This document shows positions 52,324 through 60,851 of a stretch of 64,000 nt of DNA, in pieces. Source of the DNA: Candidatus Bathyarchaeota archaeon B24 (GTDB lineage: Archaea; Thermoproteota; CALKCG01; B24). Numbering within the stretch: position 1 is the first letter of the stretch; each line of letters begins with the position of its first letter. Position numbers and translations under genes: made by a program. The notes under the pieces are model-generated. The model worked only from the letters and a program-made list of their open reading frames with translations. It did no database searches and had not been told where the DNA came from. The stretch is taken from positions 35,282 through 99,281 of the forward strand of contig LUCB01000007.1 of the NCBI GenBank assembly GCA_001593865.1, written 5' to 3'.

Positions 52324-53721
52324 TTAGACGACCACGGGCTTTATGCCCAGGAATCTACAGGCCTCGAGTATCTCACGGGTGTAGTCTCCATGGATCATGC
52401 TGGCGTGATGTACGAAACCCTCCTCCACCAAAACCCTGTAAAGCCTGTCTAGGTCCTCCACCTCGACCCAGCTGTAGGAGCCTCTGGTGTAGAGCGGCTC
52501 CTCCACGACCCTGCCCTTGGTTATGAGGAGCTTAAACTCCCCGTCGTACTCGGCCAGCCTATTTATCGTCACGACCCCCGGCTTAAGCCTGAACTCCCCG
52601 GTCCCATAGGTCTTCTCGACCCCGAGCTGTCTACAGATTATGCTGTGGTATCTCAGCTTCACGGGGCAACCCTGGCATGCGAGCGAAGGCGGGGCGTTCC
52701 CGCAGTGCCATAGGAGGACGAGGTTATCCTTCTCAGGATGCCTTATGGTCCAGTCGACGAAGTGCGGAGGCGTGGTCTCGAGCGACGCCAGGTACTGGAT
52801 AAGCATGGTTAAAGCCCCATAGATGTCTGATTCGCAGGCCGTGATCAGGCCTGAATCCGTAAGCCTCCCCAAGATGTGGCAGACGACTATGCCGTACATC
52901 TGCTGGAACTCGAGCCAGCATCTTATACCGGCGGCCGATAGTTTCTTATCCCTGAAAATCCGTCTCAGAACGGTCTCGACCTTCGCCATGAGCTTAAGCT
53001 TCTCAGAGGGTATCTCAGACGCGTCTGCCCTCTTCTTGAGGTCTTCTAAAACCTCTAGAAGCTCAGGGTCCCCGTCTTCCAGAGCCTCTACGTCTAGGGC
53101 TACCTGGGATAAATCCACCGGGACAAGCTTCTGGCCGAAGGATTTTATCATAGCCACCTCGTCGAAGCTACAGGTCTCGAAGCGCTCAGGCCTCAGACCT
53201 ATAAGCCCTATGTTAGCCCCCTTAAAACCACCCACTATCGAGCATACACGCATGAAACGCTCGACTCCTTCCCTGAAAACCTCGTCCTCAGGGTATACGA
53301 CTCCTAGAAAACTGAAGGGTAAACCTCTCCTATACAGGGCTGAGGTAAGTGAGAGGGTTCCGCAGAAGCTGTCAGACTTCCTGAAGCCCTCCGGGCTTAT
53401 AGGAGGCTCCTTGGTCGCAAACACCATTATAGGCTTCCTCAAAGCGTCGGCTATCCTAGCACCGGCGACTTCATCCCCGAACGTCATCGTGCCCAGAAGC
53501 AGCCCGTCGACCCCTCTGCTCTTGAAGAGCTCGATGACCTTATCGGCGTCCTCGTCGTCCCTCACAAGACCCCCCTTCGTAAAGTTCTCGTCGGGATATA
53601 CGAGGTCTAGGTTTTCGACCTCAGATAAAGCGTCGAGAAACCTCCTCCTAAGCTCCACAGCCCAGTCCTCGTCGAAAGGCTCCCTATGCAGGGGTACAAA
53701 ACCTAACGTTATCTTCCTCAA
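52324..53721 (-). CDS. L-fucose/L-arabinose isomerase-family protein
   Basis: 465 residues. The N-terminal part has GFVPLHREPFDEDWAVELRRRF and DGLLLGTMTFGDEV; the central part contains IGLIGLRPERFETCSFDE and the C-terminal part LVLLWHCGNAPPSLA, a pattern seen in the fucose-isomerase-like family with metal ligands in Glu/Asp/His positions. Sugar specificity is unknown. It is 16 bp upstream of the Gfo/Idh gene, suggesting a two-step aldose/ketose conversion. ATG start. Confidence 0.78.
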   Translation of the reverse strand: MRKITLGFVPLHREPFDEDWAVELRRRFLDALSEVENLDLVYPDENFTKGGLVRDDEDADKVIELFKSRGVDGLLLGTMTFGDEVAGARIADALRKPIMVFATKEPPISPEGFRKSDSFCGTLSLTSALYRRGLPFSFLGVVYPEDEVFREGVERFMRVCSIVGGFKGANIGLIGLRPERFETCSFDEVAMIKSFGQKLVPVDLSQVALDVEALEDGDPELLEVLEDLKKRADASEIPSEKLKLMAKVETVLRRIFRDKKLSAAGIRCWLEFQQMYGIVVCHILGRLTDSGLITACESDIYGALTMLIQYLASLETTPPHFVDWTIRHPEKDNLVLLWHCGNAPPSLACQGCPVKLRYHSIICRQLGVEKTYGTGEFRLKPGVVTINRLAEYDGEFKLLITKGRVVEEPLYTRGSYSWVEVEDLDRLYRVLVEEGFVHHASMIHGDYTREILEACRFLGIKPVVV

Positions 53722-53775
53722 TCAAGCACCTCCTAGCTAAGGTTTAGCGTCTTCTTTAGACTTAAATATAACCTT

Positions 53776-54657
53776 CTAACGTGGTTTAAAAGCCAACACC
53801 GCCGATATCTCCGACCTTCTCCTAGCCGTAAACCCGGCTTTCTCAAGCCGCCCCTTGACACCCCCCATGATATCCTTACCCCTTCTGTAGCCTGGCTGCC
53901 CCGTGTAGTGCACCAAGACGCCTCCAGGTTTTAGGACACGGTATAGCTCCCTGTAGAAGCTTAGACTGTACAGCTCTCCGGCCAGCGCAAGCCTAGGGGG
54001 GTCGTGGATCACCTTGTCGAAGGAACCGTCTTCAAGCTCCTCGACGACCCTTGAAGCATCCCCCAGGATTATAGAGACCCTCCGGTCTTCAAGCCACCTA
54101 CTCCATGGGTTGTAGCATGCCATCTCGAGGACGTTGGGGTCCTTCTCTATGCTTAGAACCGCGTTTGCACCCATCTTCAACGCCCATATCGCTGTGTAGC
54201 CCAGCCCCGTGCACACGTCTAGAACCCTGTCACCCCTCCTCACCGAGAGGAGCCTGACCTTGGCTTCCGAGTCTCTCCAAGGGGTTATACCGGAGACCCT
54301 GTGCATGTGTATGCCGTTTATCTCTATCGTAGGCGCCTCTCTAGGGGCTACGCACCTAAGCTTGTAATAGCTCCCGGCGGAGTACCATGCGAGTTTCCTG
54401 AGCGACCCGTTTATCACCGCGTAGACCGCTCTATCGTCTTCAAGCACTGTCTCCAAGTCCTCAAGCCGGACCTTCGAGCCGCGTACAACCGCGTATCCCT
54501 CCTCTACGACCACCCGTTCTTCGGATAGACCCATGTCTAGCGTGACCGAGACCTCACCCCTAGGAGCCGCGTTCAAAATCCTCCCGGCGACATAGCTGGT
54601 TAAGACTGGAAGACCCTTAAACCGGTACTCGAAAACCTTGTAGAGCTCTCTAGACAA
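53776..54657 (-). CDS. SAM-dependent methyltransferase
   Basis: 293 residues. The N-terminal 115 residues are non-catalytic; the Rossmann core begins VLDVCTGLGYTAIWAL, continues with SIEKDPNVLEMA, and the motif IV VIHDPPRLALAG suggests a nitrogen-methylating or spermidine-synthase-like active site (DPP). VLKPGGVLVHYTGQPG follows. RNA methylation or polyamine aminopropyl transfer are possible; no substrate is clear. TTG or ATG start; listed ORF begins with ATG. Confidence 0.75.
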   Translation of the reverse strand: MSRELYKVFEYRFKGLPVLTSYVAGRILNAAPRGEVSVTLDMGLSEERVVVEEGYAVVRGSKVRLEDLETVLEDDRAVYAVINGSLRKLAWYSAGSYYKLRCVAPREAPTIEINGIHMHRVSGITPWRDSEAKVRLLSVRRGDRVLDVCTGLGYTAIWALKMGANAVLSIEKDPNVLEMACYNPWSRWLEDRRVSIILGDASRVVEELEDGSFDKVIHDPPRLALAGELYSLSFYRELYRVLKPGGVLVHYTGQPGYRRGKDIMGGVKGRLEKAGFTARRRSEISAVLAFKPR

Positions 54658-54757
54658 GACTTCTCCGAGAAACTATTCGGTTTACAAGGGTATATGAACG
54701 ATCCGGGACGGAAAGTTCTTTAAACAGAAGGCTCCTCTACTCTCTGGGTACAGGGTC

Positions 54758-55525
54758 ATGGAGATTCCCATAGGGGTGTATCCTAAAAGACGGAGGTATA
54801 AGCCAGTCGCGACGTGGACACTCACGGTCGTCAACGTAGTCGTGTTCATCTACCTAGCGGCGAACGGGCTTCTAGACGAGGCCGTAGCGGCCTATGGTCT
54901 TGTACCGGCGTATATCTTGGAGGGGAGGCGCCTCTACACGGTGTTAACGTCGATGTTTCTACACGGAGGGCTCATGCACCTCGCGGGTAATATGATGTAC
55001 CTAGTCGTCTTCGGCTCAGGCATAGAGGCTAGGCTCGGGAGGGCGAGGTTCCTACTCCTCTACCTCCTATCGGGCATACTAGCGTCCGTAGCGCATATGG
55101 TGATCCTGCTACTCTTCACAGAGCCCATCGTCGTATACGGCCCCATGGGCGCCACGGTATACGACCCCCTTGAGACGCCCTGCGTAGGAGCGTCTGGGGC
55201 CATATCCGGCCTCCTAGGAGCCTACCTACTGCTCTTCCCCAACGCGAACCTGAGGGTCCTGACTTTCATAGGTATGATCCCTGTTGTCATAAGCATACCG
55301 GCCGTGCTGTTCATAGGGTTCTGGTTCCTATACCAGCTATACATGGGCTATGTGTCGCTGCTACTACCTGCCCCGTTCTTCTCAGGTGTCGCGTTCTGGG
55401 CTCACATCGGAGGCTTCGTAGCAGGTCTGGTGGTGACCCCCATGATAGGGAGAAAGGCTAGACGCAGGAGGAGGGTGCTGATAGATAGACGTGGAAGAGT
55501 ATGGTACGAGATACCCGTCGACTGA
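54758..55525 (+). CDS. Rhomboid-family intramembrane serine protease
   Basis: 255 residues with about six membrane segments. HGGLMHLAGNMMYLVVFG (helix 2), the nucleophile motif GASGAISGLLG (Ser near 147), and FWAHIGGFVAGLV with the catalytic His near 214 are all present, so the protease should be active. A basic C-terminus GRKARRRRR follows. ATG start after an AGGGTC site. Confidence 0.92.
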   Translation: MEIPIGVYPKRRRYKPVATWTLTVVNVVVFIYLAANGLLDEAVAAYGLVPAYILEGRRLYTVLTSMFLHGGLMHLAGNMMYLVVFGSGIEARLGRARFLLLYLLSGILASVAHMVILLLFTEPIVVYGPMGATVYDPLETPCVGASGAISGLLGAYLLLFPNANLRVLTFIGMIPVVISIPAVLFIGFWFLYQLYMGYVSLLLPAPFFSGVAFWAHIGGFVAGLVVTPMIGRKARRRRRVLIDRRGRVWYEIPVD

Positions 55526-55534
55526 CCTTAGTCC

Positions 55535-56716
55535 TTAAGCCCTTTCACCCGTCTGACTTTCACGCTTCCCGCTCAGAAGCGTATAGCCCATCCTTATGAG
55601 CGGAGGGGTTATCAGGGTCGACCCGAGCGAGACAACTATGAGTATTAGATAAGCCTGCTGGTTCAGGATGCCCAGCGAAAGACCGTACTGAGCGAACAGC
55701 AGCCCCACCTCACCCCTAGGTATCATGTTCAAACCGACTATCAAAGCCTCCCTAGCCGTTAGACCACCGGCCATGGCCCCTAGACTACACCCCACTATCT
55801 TACCCAAAGCCGCTACCGTTATGAAGAGTAAAGTCATCAAAGCCACCTCACCGAACAGACGGACATCTACGTGCATACCCATACAAAAAACATAGGAGTC
55901 AATATCTGAGAAAGCGGTCTGATATCGTTTGCTATCCCCTCTTTATGCTTAGTCTCAGCAAATAGGAAGCCGCCGAGAAGCGCACCTAGGATCGCTGCTA
56001 ATCCTGTATGCTCTGCGAGATAGGCTGTTACGATCGCCGTCGCGACCGCCATACTAAGCAAAACTCCTCTAATCTTGAATCTCTCAGCGATGTAGTCTAT
56101 AACTCTGGGAAATATTTTCACACCGATTCCTAGGAAAACGCCGAAAAAAGTCAACGTCGACACTATGGTAGTTGTTAATTCCTCAACCCCTATAGCTCCT
56201 TTAAGATTTATACTAACCAGCATGGTTAGGATTAACAAGCCGAGCACATCGTCTATTATAGCTGCGCCAAGAGTGCATCTAGACTCTCTAAGATGAAGTT
56301 TACCCATATCCGATAACGTTCTGACAGATATCCCGATGCTCGTTGCCGTCAGAGCCGATGCCATAAACAAGGCAACCATTACATCCAGGTTAAGGGCTAT
56401 CAAAACAGCATATCCGATTATGAAGGGTGTTACAAGACCTCCTATCGCCACGTAAAGAGAGGATTTACCTACGGCCATCAATGCTCTGACATCCGATTCC
56501 AGCCCCACCTCGAATAGTAGGAGTATGGCGCCCATCTCGGCCAGCATGTCGAAAAGCCTACTGGGGTGGATCAGCGAGAGGACGCTGGGCCCTAGGAGCA
56601 TGCCAGCTATAAGCTCGCCTAAGACGTCAGGCTGGCCGAGCTTTCTCATGACGGCCCCGCAGACTTTAGCCGCCAGTAGGAAACTCCAGCAGGGGGTCGG
56701 TGGGTATGGCTTCCAT
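55535..56716 (-). pseudogene. Disrupted CPA2-family Na+(K+)/H+ antiporter
   Basis: A KefB/NapA-type antiporter spread over frames. The 260-residue ORF covers RRKLGQPDVLGELIAGMLLGPS through LTPMFFVWV and ends early; the 115-residue ORF continues GMHVDVRLFGE to the end. A one-base change in a T6 tract (TTTTTTG) would join them as LTPMFFCMGMHVDV. Upstream, the family-conserved LLAAKVCGAVMRKLG is in frame but no start codon precedes it; an ATG in another frame (56716) begins MEAIPTDPLLEF, suggesting a second shift. The conserved transport motif AAIIDDVLGLL is intact. Confidence 0.6.
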
Positions 56717-56752
56717 ACTTAAGCTAAGGGTTGTTCGTCAAATTTATAAACC

Positions 56753-57106
56753 TTGATCATCCATCTCAAAGATAAGAGAGGCTTGAGCGAGGAGAAATAT
56801 CCGACTTACGAGGCTGAGTTAGACCTCGAAGATGTCAAGGTCGAGGATGCGTTGAACGCCATAAGAGAGGTCTGCCGTAAGCTATCGTTCGAGGAGCGGC
56901 TTAACTACCTAGAGGCGAGTAGAAGGGGGCCCAGCGTGATAGAGTTTATATGCGGAGACGAGAGGGTGCTCGTCGCGATCCTAGAGAACGAGCGTAAGGT
57001 AAGGTTGTCCTTCACCGTGCCTAAAGAAAAGTATAGACGGCTCATAGACGAGCTTAAAAACGCCTTAAACTCCTCCATAGCCGACAAGATCAAGATACAC
57101 CTGTGA
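56753..57106 (+). CDS. Uncharacterised small protein
   Basis: 117 residues; no family recognised. Mixed alpha/beta, charged, with IREVCRKLSFEERLNYLEAS and IEFICGDERVLVAILENERKVRLSFTVPKEKYRRL. Soluble by composition. TTG start with a TTTATAAACC box about 10 bp upstream; if used as a promoter the real start might be downstream. Confidence 0.5.
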   Translation: MIIHLKDKRGLSEEKYPTYEAELDLEDVKVEDALNAIREVCRKLSFEERLNYLEASRRGPSVIEFICGDERVLVAILENERKVRLSFTVPKEKYRRLIDELKNALNSSIADKIKIHL

Positions 57107-57215
57107 GCGTTCCGAAACCTCGTTTAAATACCTTAGCGGCTGGTCTGGAGGTTTTAACGACATCCGAGATATGAGACGCGAGCTACTTGACTATCTATCT
57201 TAAGAGAAATGGAGC

Positions 57216-57647
57216 ATGCTTATATGGTCGATGGAAGGCTATATAGATGGGGATAGGGTGGTATCTCGGGCTACTGATTGGTTAAGGCAGGCTTTGAGAG
57301 ACTTGGAGCATGCCAAGAGATCTGTGGAGCTTGGCGACTATGAGTGGGCGTGCTTCGCAGCTCAGCAAGCTGCGGAAAAAGCCGTTAAAGCACTGTATCA
57401 GAAGCTAGGTATAGAGGTCTGGGGTCACTCCATATCACGGATGCTTGAGGCGCTACCTGAGGATCATAAGCCGCCGGGTGGGGCAGTGGGGAAGGCTAAA
57501 GAGCTTGACAGACATTATATTCCTACGAGGTATCCGAACTTCCACCCAGAAGGGGCGCCTATGGACTACTATACAAGAGAGGACGCGGAGAGGGCGGTTA
57601 GATATGCGGAAGAAATCGTCGAATTCTGCAGAGGTAAGGTTCTTTAA
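57216..57647 (+). CDS. HEPN-domain protein, putative toxin
   Basis: 143 residues. DWLRQALRDLEHAKRSVELGDYEWACFAAQQAAEKAVKALYQKLG is the classic HEPN helical core, and TRYPNFHP contains the RX4H ribonuclease motif. Partner of the overlapping nucleotidyltransferase. ATG start. Confidence 0.85.
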   Translation: MLIWSMEGYIDGDRVVSRATDWLRQALRDLEHAKRSVELGDYEWACFAAQQAAEKAVKALYQKLGIEVWGHSISRMLEALPEDHKPPGGAVGKAKELDRHYIPTRYPNFHPEGAPMDYYTREDAERAVRYAEEIVEFCRGKVL

Positions 57648-58023
57648 ACTAGATTACGAGAAGGTTTTAGAAGAGCTTAGGGAGTACGCTAGGAAAGCGG
57701 TGGATAGAGGAGCTAGGACTGTGATTTTAATAGGGTCGCTTGCGAGGGGCGACTACACCGCGTTTTCAGACGCAGACGTCGTTATCGTATCGGACAACGT
57801 CCCTGAGAGGTTTCTGGACCGTATAACCGATTTCATAGACCCAACGCTGTCGGTCGACGTAGAGCCGAGGGTATACACCAGCAGGGAACTACTGAAGATG
57901 GCGGAGGAGGGTAAGAAACTCGTCAGAGAGATCCTAGAGTATGGGAAGCTCTTAGCGGGGGACGAGAGCATAATTGAAGCGGTTAGAGAAGCCCTAGAAC
58001 ATAAGCCTCTTGAGCGAGGCTAG
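57604..58023 (+). CDS. MNT-type minimal nucleotidyltransferase, putative antitoxin
   Basis: 139 residues when started at the ATG at 57604; the longer ORF in the track (from 57445) is an upstream extension through the HEPN gene in another frame. VILIGSLARGDYTAFSDADVVIV is the GSX10DXD nucleotidyltransferase motif, followed by DVEPRVY with the third acidic position. MNT proteins neutralise HEPN toxins, in known cases by nucleotidylation. Overlaps the HEPN gene by 44 bp. Confidence 0.85.
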   Translation: MRKKSSNSAEVRFFKLDYEKVLEELREYARKAVDRGARTVILIGSLARGDYTAFSDADVVIVSDNVPERFLDRITDFIDPTLSVDVEPRVYTSRELLKMAEEGKKLVREILEYGKLLAGDESIIEAVREALEHKPLERG

Positions 58024-58069
58024 GCTCTGTCTAACTCGTCTAAGACCTCGTCTAGGATGGCTAGGGCCT

Positions 58070-59200
58070 TTAGGATCTGATCACTAGCGGCGGGAGGAAC
58101 CTCAGTATGTTTCTCCCGGAGTACAGGGTTATCAAGCCCCTTTCCAGGCTTTTCATGAGTATATTCTTCACGTCGAACCGTAGTTCGGCGGCCCTCATCA
58201 AACCGAGACCCCTGACCTCCCTGAGACACCTATGTTTTTGCTTAAGCCTCTCCAATCCTTCCCCGAAGACCTTCCCCAATCGCCTAGCCCTACCCGGTAG
58301 GTCTTCCTCGACTATTATGTCCAGGACCGCGGAGGCGGCGGCGCAGGCGACCGGGTTACCGCCGAAGGTGCTCGTATGGTCCCCACGCTTGAGGCTTCGA
58401 GCAACCTCATCCCGGGCAAGTGTAGCACCCATAGGTACTCCGCCGGCCAACCCCTTGGCTACGCACATGATATCAGGCTCCACATTCCAATGCTGGCAGG
58501 CCCACATGGCTCCGGTGCGTCCGAGCCCCGTCTGGATCTCGTCCACGATCAGCAAAGCCCCCTTACTATCGCAGAGCTCACGTAGACCCCTAAGGTAATC
58601 GTCCGGGGGAAGCTTTACACCGCTTTCGCCTTGAATAGGCTCGACTATGAAAGCCATCGTGTCTTCGTCGACGGCCTTCTCAGCCCTCTCTAGGTTCCCG
58701 TAAGGCACGAACTCCACGTTTTTCAAAAGTAGGGGTTGGAAGGGGCGCCTATACCTGGGGTTCCAGGTCACCGATAGGGCGCCTATGGTCTTTCCGTGGA
58801 ATCCACCCATAGTCGAGACTATCTTAGACCGCTCTGTGTATCTTCTAGCCATCTTTATAGCGGCTTCGACCGCCTCGGCACCGCTACTGCAGAGATAAGC
58901 CTTCTCGAGACCCTTAGGCGCCGCCTTCAGAAGCTTCTCCAAAAGCTGCGCCCTCACCTCGTTGTAGAGGCTCGGGTGGCATATCATGAGCCTCTCGGCC
59001 TGATGCTTGACTGCTTCGACCAGCTTAGGATGGCAGTGTCCGACGACCGCTACGCCGTATCCACCCATGAGGTCTATATACTCCCTACCCTCCACGTCCC
59101 ATAAGGTTGCTCCCTCGCCACGGGCCACCGCGACCGGGTACCTGAAGTACACGTCCACCAGATACCTGCTCTCTAGGCCTATGACATCCTCAGTTTTCAC
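58070..59200 (-). CDS. lysJ: LysW-gamma-L-lysine/ornithine aminotransferase, C-terminus frameshifted
   Basis: 376 residues in the listed frame. Class III PLP aminotransferase: CSSGAEAVEAAIKMARRYT, IVDEIQTGLGRTG, and CVAKGLAGGVPMGA with the PLP lysine near 243. ArgD, LysJ and GABA aminotransferases share these motifs; adjacency to lysY and the LysW operon favours LysJ/ArgD. The frame ends at PPLVIRS, but the family C-terminus SDQILKALAILDEVL is present in the next frame (to 58020), so about 20 residues are detached. GTG start. Confidence 0.85.
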   Translation of the reverse strand: MKTEDVIGLESRYLVDVYFRYPVAVARGEGATLWDVEGREYIDLMGGYGVAVVGHCHPKLVEAVKHQAERLMICHPSLYNEVRAQLLEKLLKAAPKGLEKAYLCSSGAEAVEAAIKMARRYTERSKIVSTMGGFHGKTIGALSVTWNPRYRRPFQPLLLKNVEFVPYGNLERAEKAVDEDTMAFIVEPIQGESGVKLPPDDYLRGLRELCDSKGALLIVDEIQTGLGRTGAMWACQHWNVEPDIMCVAKGLAGGVPMGATLARDEVARSLKRGDHTSTFGGNPVACAAASAVLDIIVEEDLPGRARRLGKVFGEGLERLKQKHRCLREVRGLGLMRAAELRFDVKNILMKSLERGLITLYSGRNILRFLPPLVIRS

Positions 59201-59213
59201 GTGAACAAGCCCC

Positions 59214-60266
59214 CTAAACCGGGTGTATACCCGGGTACATCAACCCGGTCTTCTCATCCAGCCCATACATGAGGTTTAGGCTCTGAACCGCGTTCCCCAC
59301 GGCGCCTTTAACTAGGTTATCTATCGCCGCTAGGGCTACGACCCTACCTGTGTACGGGTCAGGTTCGAAACCCACGTCGCAGAAGTTTGAGCCTACGATC
59401 GGCTTGGGGTCTGGATACCTGAAGATCCCCTTGACGTCCCTCACAAGCCTTATGAACGGTTCACCCCTGTAGAAGCCCCTGTAGAGCTTCCATAGGTCCC
59501 TCACCGAGACCGGTTTCCGGGTGAAGCAGTGGCAGACCGCTAGGATGCCGCGGACTATGTTTACGGCGTGGGCTGAGAAGGCAACCCTAACCTCCTCTCC
59601 GGATAGGATGCTCAGCTCCTGCTCTATCTCGCCTGTATGTCTATGGCCGACCGGCTTATACGGCCTGATCACGCCGTAGCGTTCGGCGTGTATACTCGCA
59701 AGTGAAGGCTTCGCACCGGCTCCTGAGGAACCTATCATCACGTCGACGACCACCCTATCAGACTCCACAAGCCCCGACTTGAAGAGCGGCGCCATGGCGA
59801 GTATGGCTGCCGTGGACATGCAGCCTGGACAGGCTACAAGGTCTGCGTTACGGATCTCATCCCTATGGAGCTCCGGAAGCCCATAGACGGCTTTCTCGAG
59901 CAGGTCTGGCCTGGGGTGCCGCCAGCCGTACCACCGCTCGTAGTCTTCAGCCCTCTTAAGCCTGAAGTCTGGGCTCAGGTCTATGACCTTAACCCCGGTC
60001 TCTAGAAGCTGTGGAACCATGTTCACCGATACGCCGGCCGGGGTGCATAGGAACACTACGTCGCTTTCTTCGGCTATCTTTGAGAGGCTCGGGTTGGTGA
60101 ACTGTATGTCAAGAATCCCCCTTAGGTTGGGGTGGACTCTATGGACGTATTCCCCCACGTATCTTCTCGACGTGACCGTTTTGAACTCCACCTGCGGATG
60201 GCAGGCGAGAATCCTGAGAAGCTCCCCGCCTGTGAACCCTGAACCTCCGACTATACTGACCTTCAA
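59214..60266 (-). CDS. lysY: LysW-L-2-aminoadipate/glutamate phosphate reductase (ArgC/LysY)
   Basis: 350 residues. NADPH-dependent reduction of the carrier-bound acyl phosphate to semialdehyde. SIVGGSGFTGGELLRIL is the N-terminal nucleotide-binding loop, LVACPGCMSTAAILAMAPL contains the catalytic Cys (about 147), and FSAHAVNIVRGILAVCHC follows. ArgC acting on free N-acetylglutamyl phosphate is the alternative; the LysW cluster argues for the carrier-linked form. It lies 13 bp upstream of lysJ on the same strand. ATG start. Confidence 0.88.
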   Translation of the reverse strand: MKVSIVGGSGFTGGELLRILACHPQVEFKTVTSRRYVGEYVHRVHPNLRGILDIQFTNPSLSKIAEESDVVFLCTPAGVSVNMVPQLLETGVKVIDLSPDFRLKRAEDYERWYGWRHPRPDLLEKAVYGLPELHRDEIRNADLVACPGCMSTAAILAMAPLFKSGLVESDRVVVDVMIGSSGAGAKPSLASIHAERYGVIRPYKPVGHRHTGEIEQELSILSGEEVRVAFSAHAVNIVRGILAVCHCFTRKPVSVRDLWKLYRGFYRGEPFIRLVRDVKGIFRYPDPKPIVGSNFCDVGFEPDPYTGRVVALAAIDNLVKGAVGNAVQSLNLMYGLDEKTGLMYPGIHPV

Positions 60267-60344
60267 CCGAACCTCCTCTTTCCAAAGATAGGAAAGAGGA
60301 TCGAGATTTAACCTTTATGCCGCTGAGGGCTCCTCTAAACCGTC

Positions 60345-60791
60345 ATGTTTAAACGGTCGAACGGTCGTCCCTTTAACTGGAGGAGAACGGCATTGACCGG
60401 AGACGAGGAGCTAGAGATACTGATGAGGAAAAAGTATCTGAAGCTTCAGAGGATGCTTATGGCCAAGAGGCTCCGTGAGCAGCAGCGGACCATCGTTAAG
60501 CAGCCGGACCCCGAGGAGGTCGTTAGAAGGGCCTTGGACTCTACTGGGCGTAAGGTTCTGGACGCTCTTAAAGCCCAATATCCTAGGGAGGCGAAGGCGA
60601 TAATCAAGGCCTTAGCCAGAGCCATACTGGAGAGGCGTGTTCCAAGCCGGATAGACGGTGGGATGTTCTACCGGTTCCTGCTGAGCCTCGGGCTCAGGGT
60701 TAGGTTGGAGACCAAGATCTACGTAGAAAGGAAGGGGGAGGTTAAAGAGTTTTCAGAGTATCTAAGGGAGAGGCTGAAAGATTCTCAGTAA
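60345..60791 (+). CDS. Conserved basic protein, possibly PDCD5-like
   Basis: 148 residues, strongly basic. The N-terminal helical segment GDEELEILMRKKYLKLQRMLMAKRLREQQR resembles archaeal DNA-binding PDCD5 proteins, and the C-terminal RLETKIYVERKGEVKEFSEYLRERL is a small beta-alpha element. The match is weak and a distinct family is possible. Start uncertain: ATG 60345, or the TTG in front of TGDEEL. Located between divergent lysine/arginine genes. Confidence 0.5.
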   Translation: MFKRSNGRPFNWRRTALTGDEELEILMRKKYLKLQRMLMAKRLREQQRTIVKQPDPEEVVRRALDSTGRKVLDALKAQYPREAKAIIKALARAILERRVPSRIDGGMFYRFLLSLGLRVRLETKIYVERKGEVKEFSEYLRERLKDSQ

Positions 60792-60851
60792 TATTTATAT
60801 TTGTGTGAGCTTCTCTCGATTAAATGCACAAGTGTCTAAGGTGTTTGAAGC

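Noticed and set aside
57445-57603. N-terminal extension of the nucleotidyltransferase ORF
   Set aside because: It runs through the HEPN gene in another frame and has no domain character; the ATG at 57604 gives the normal MNT protein.
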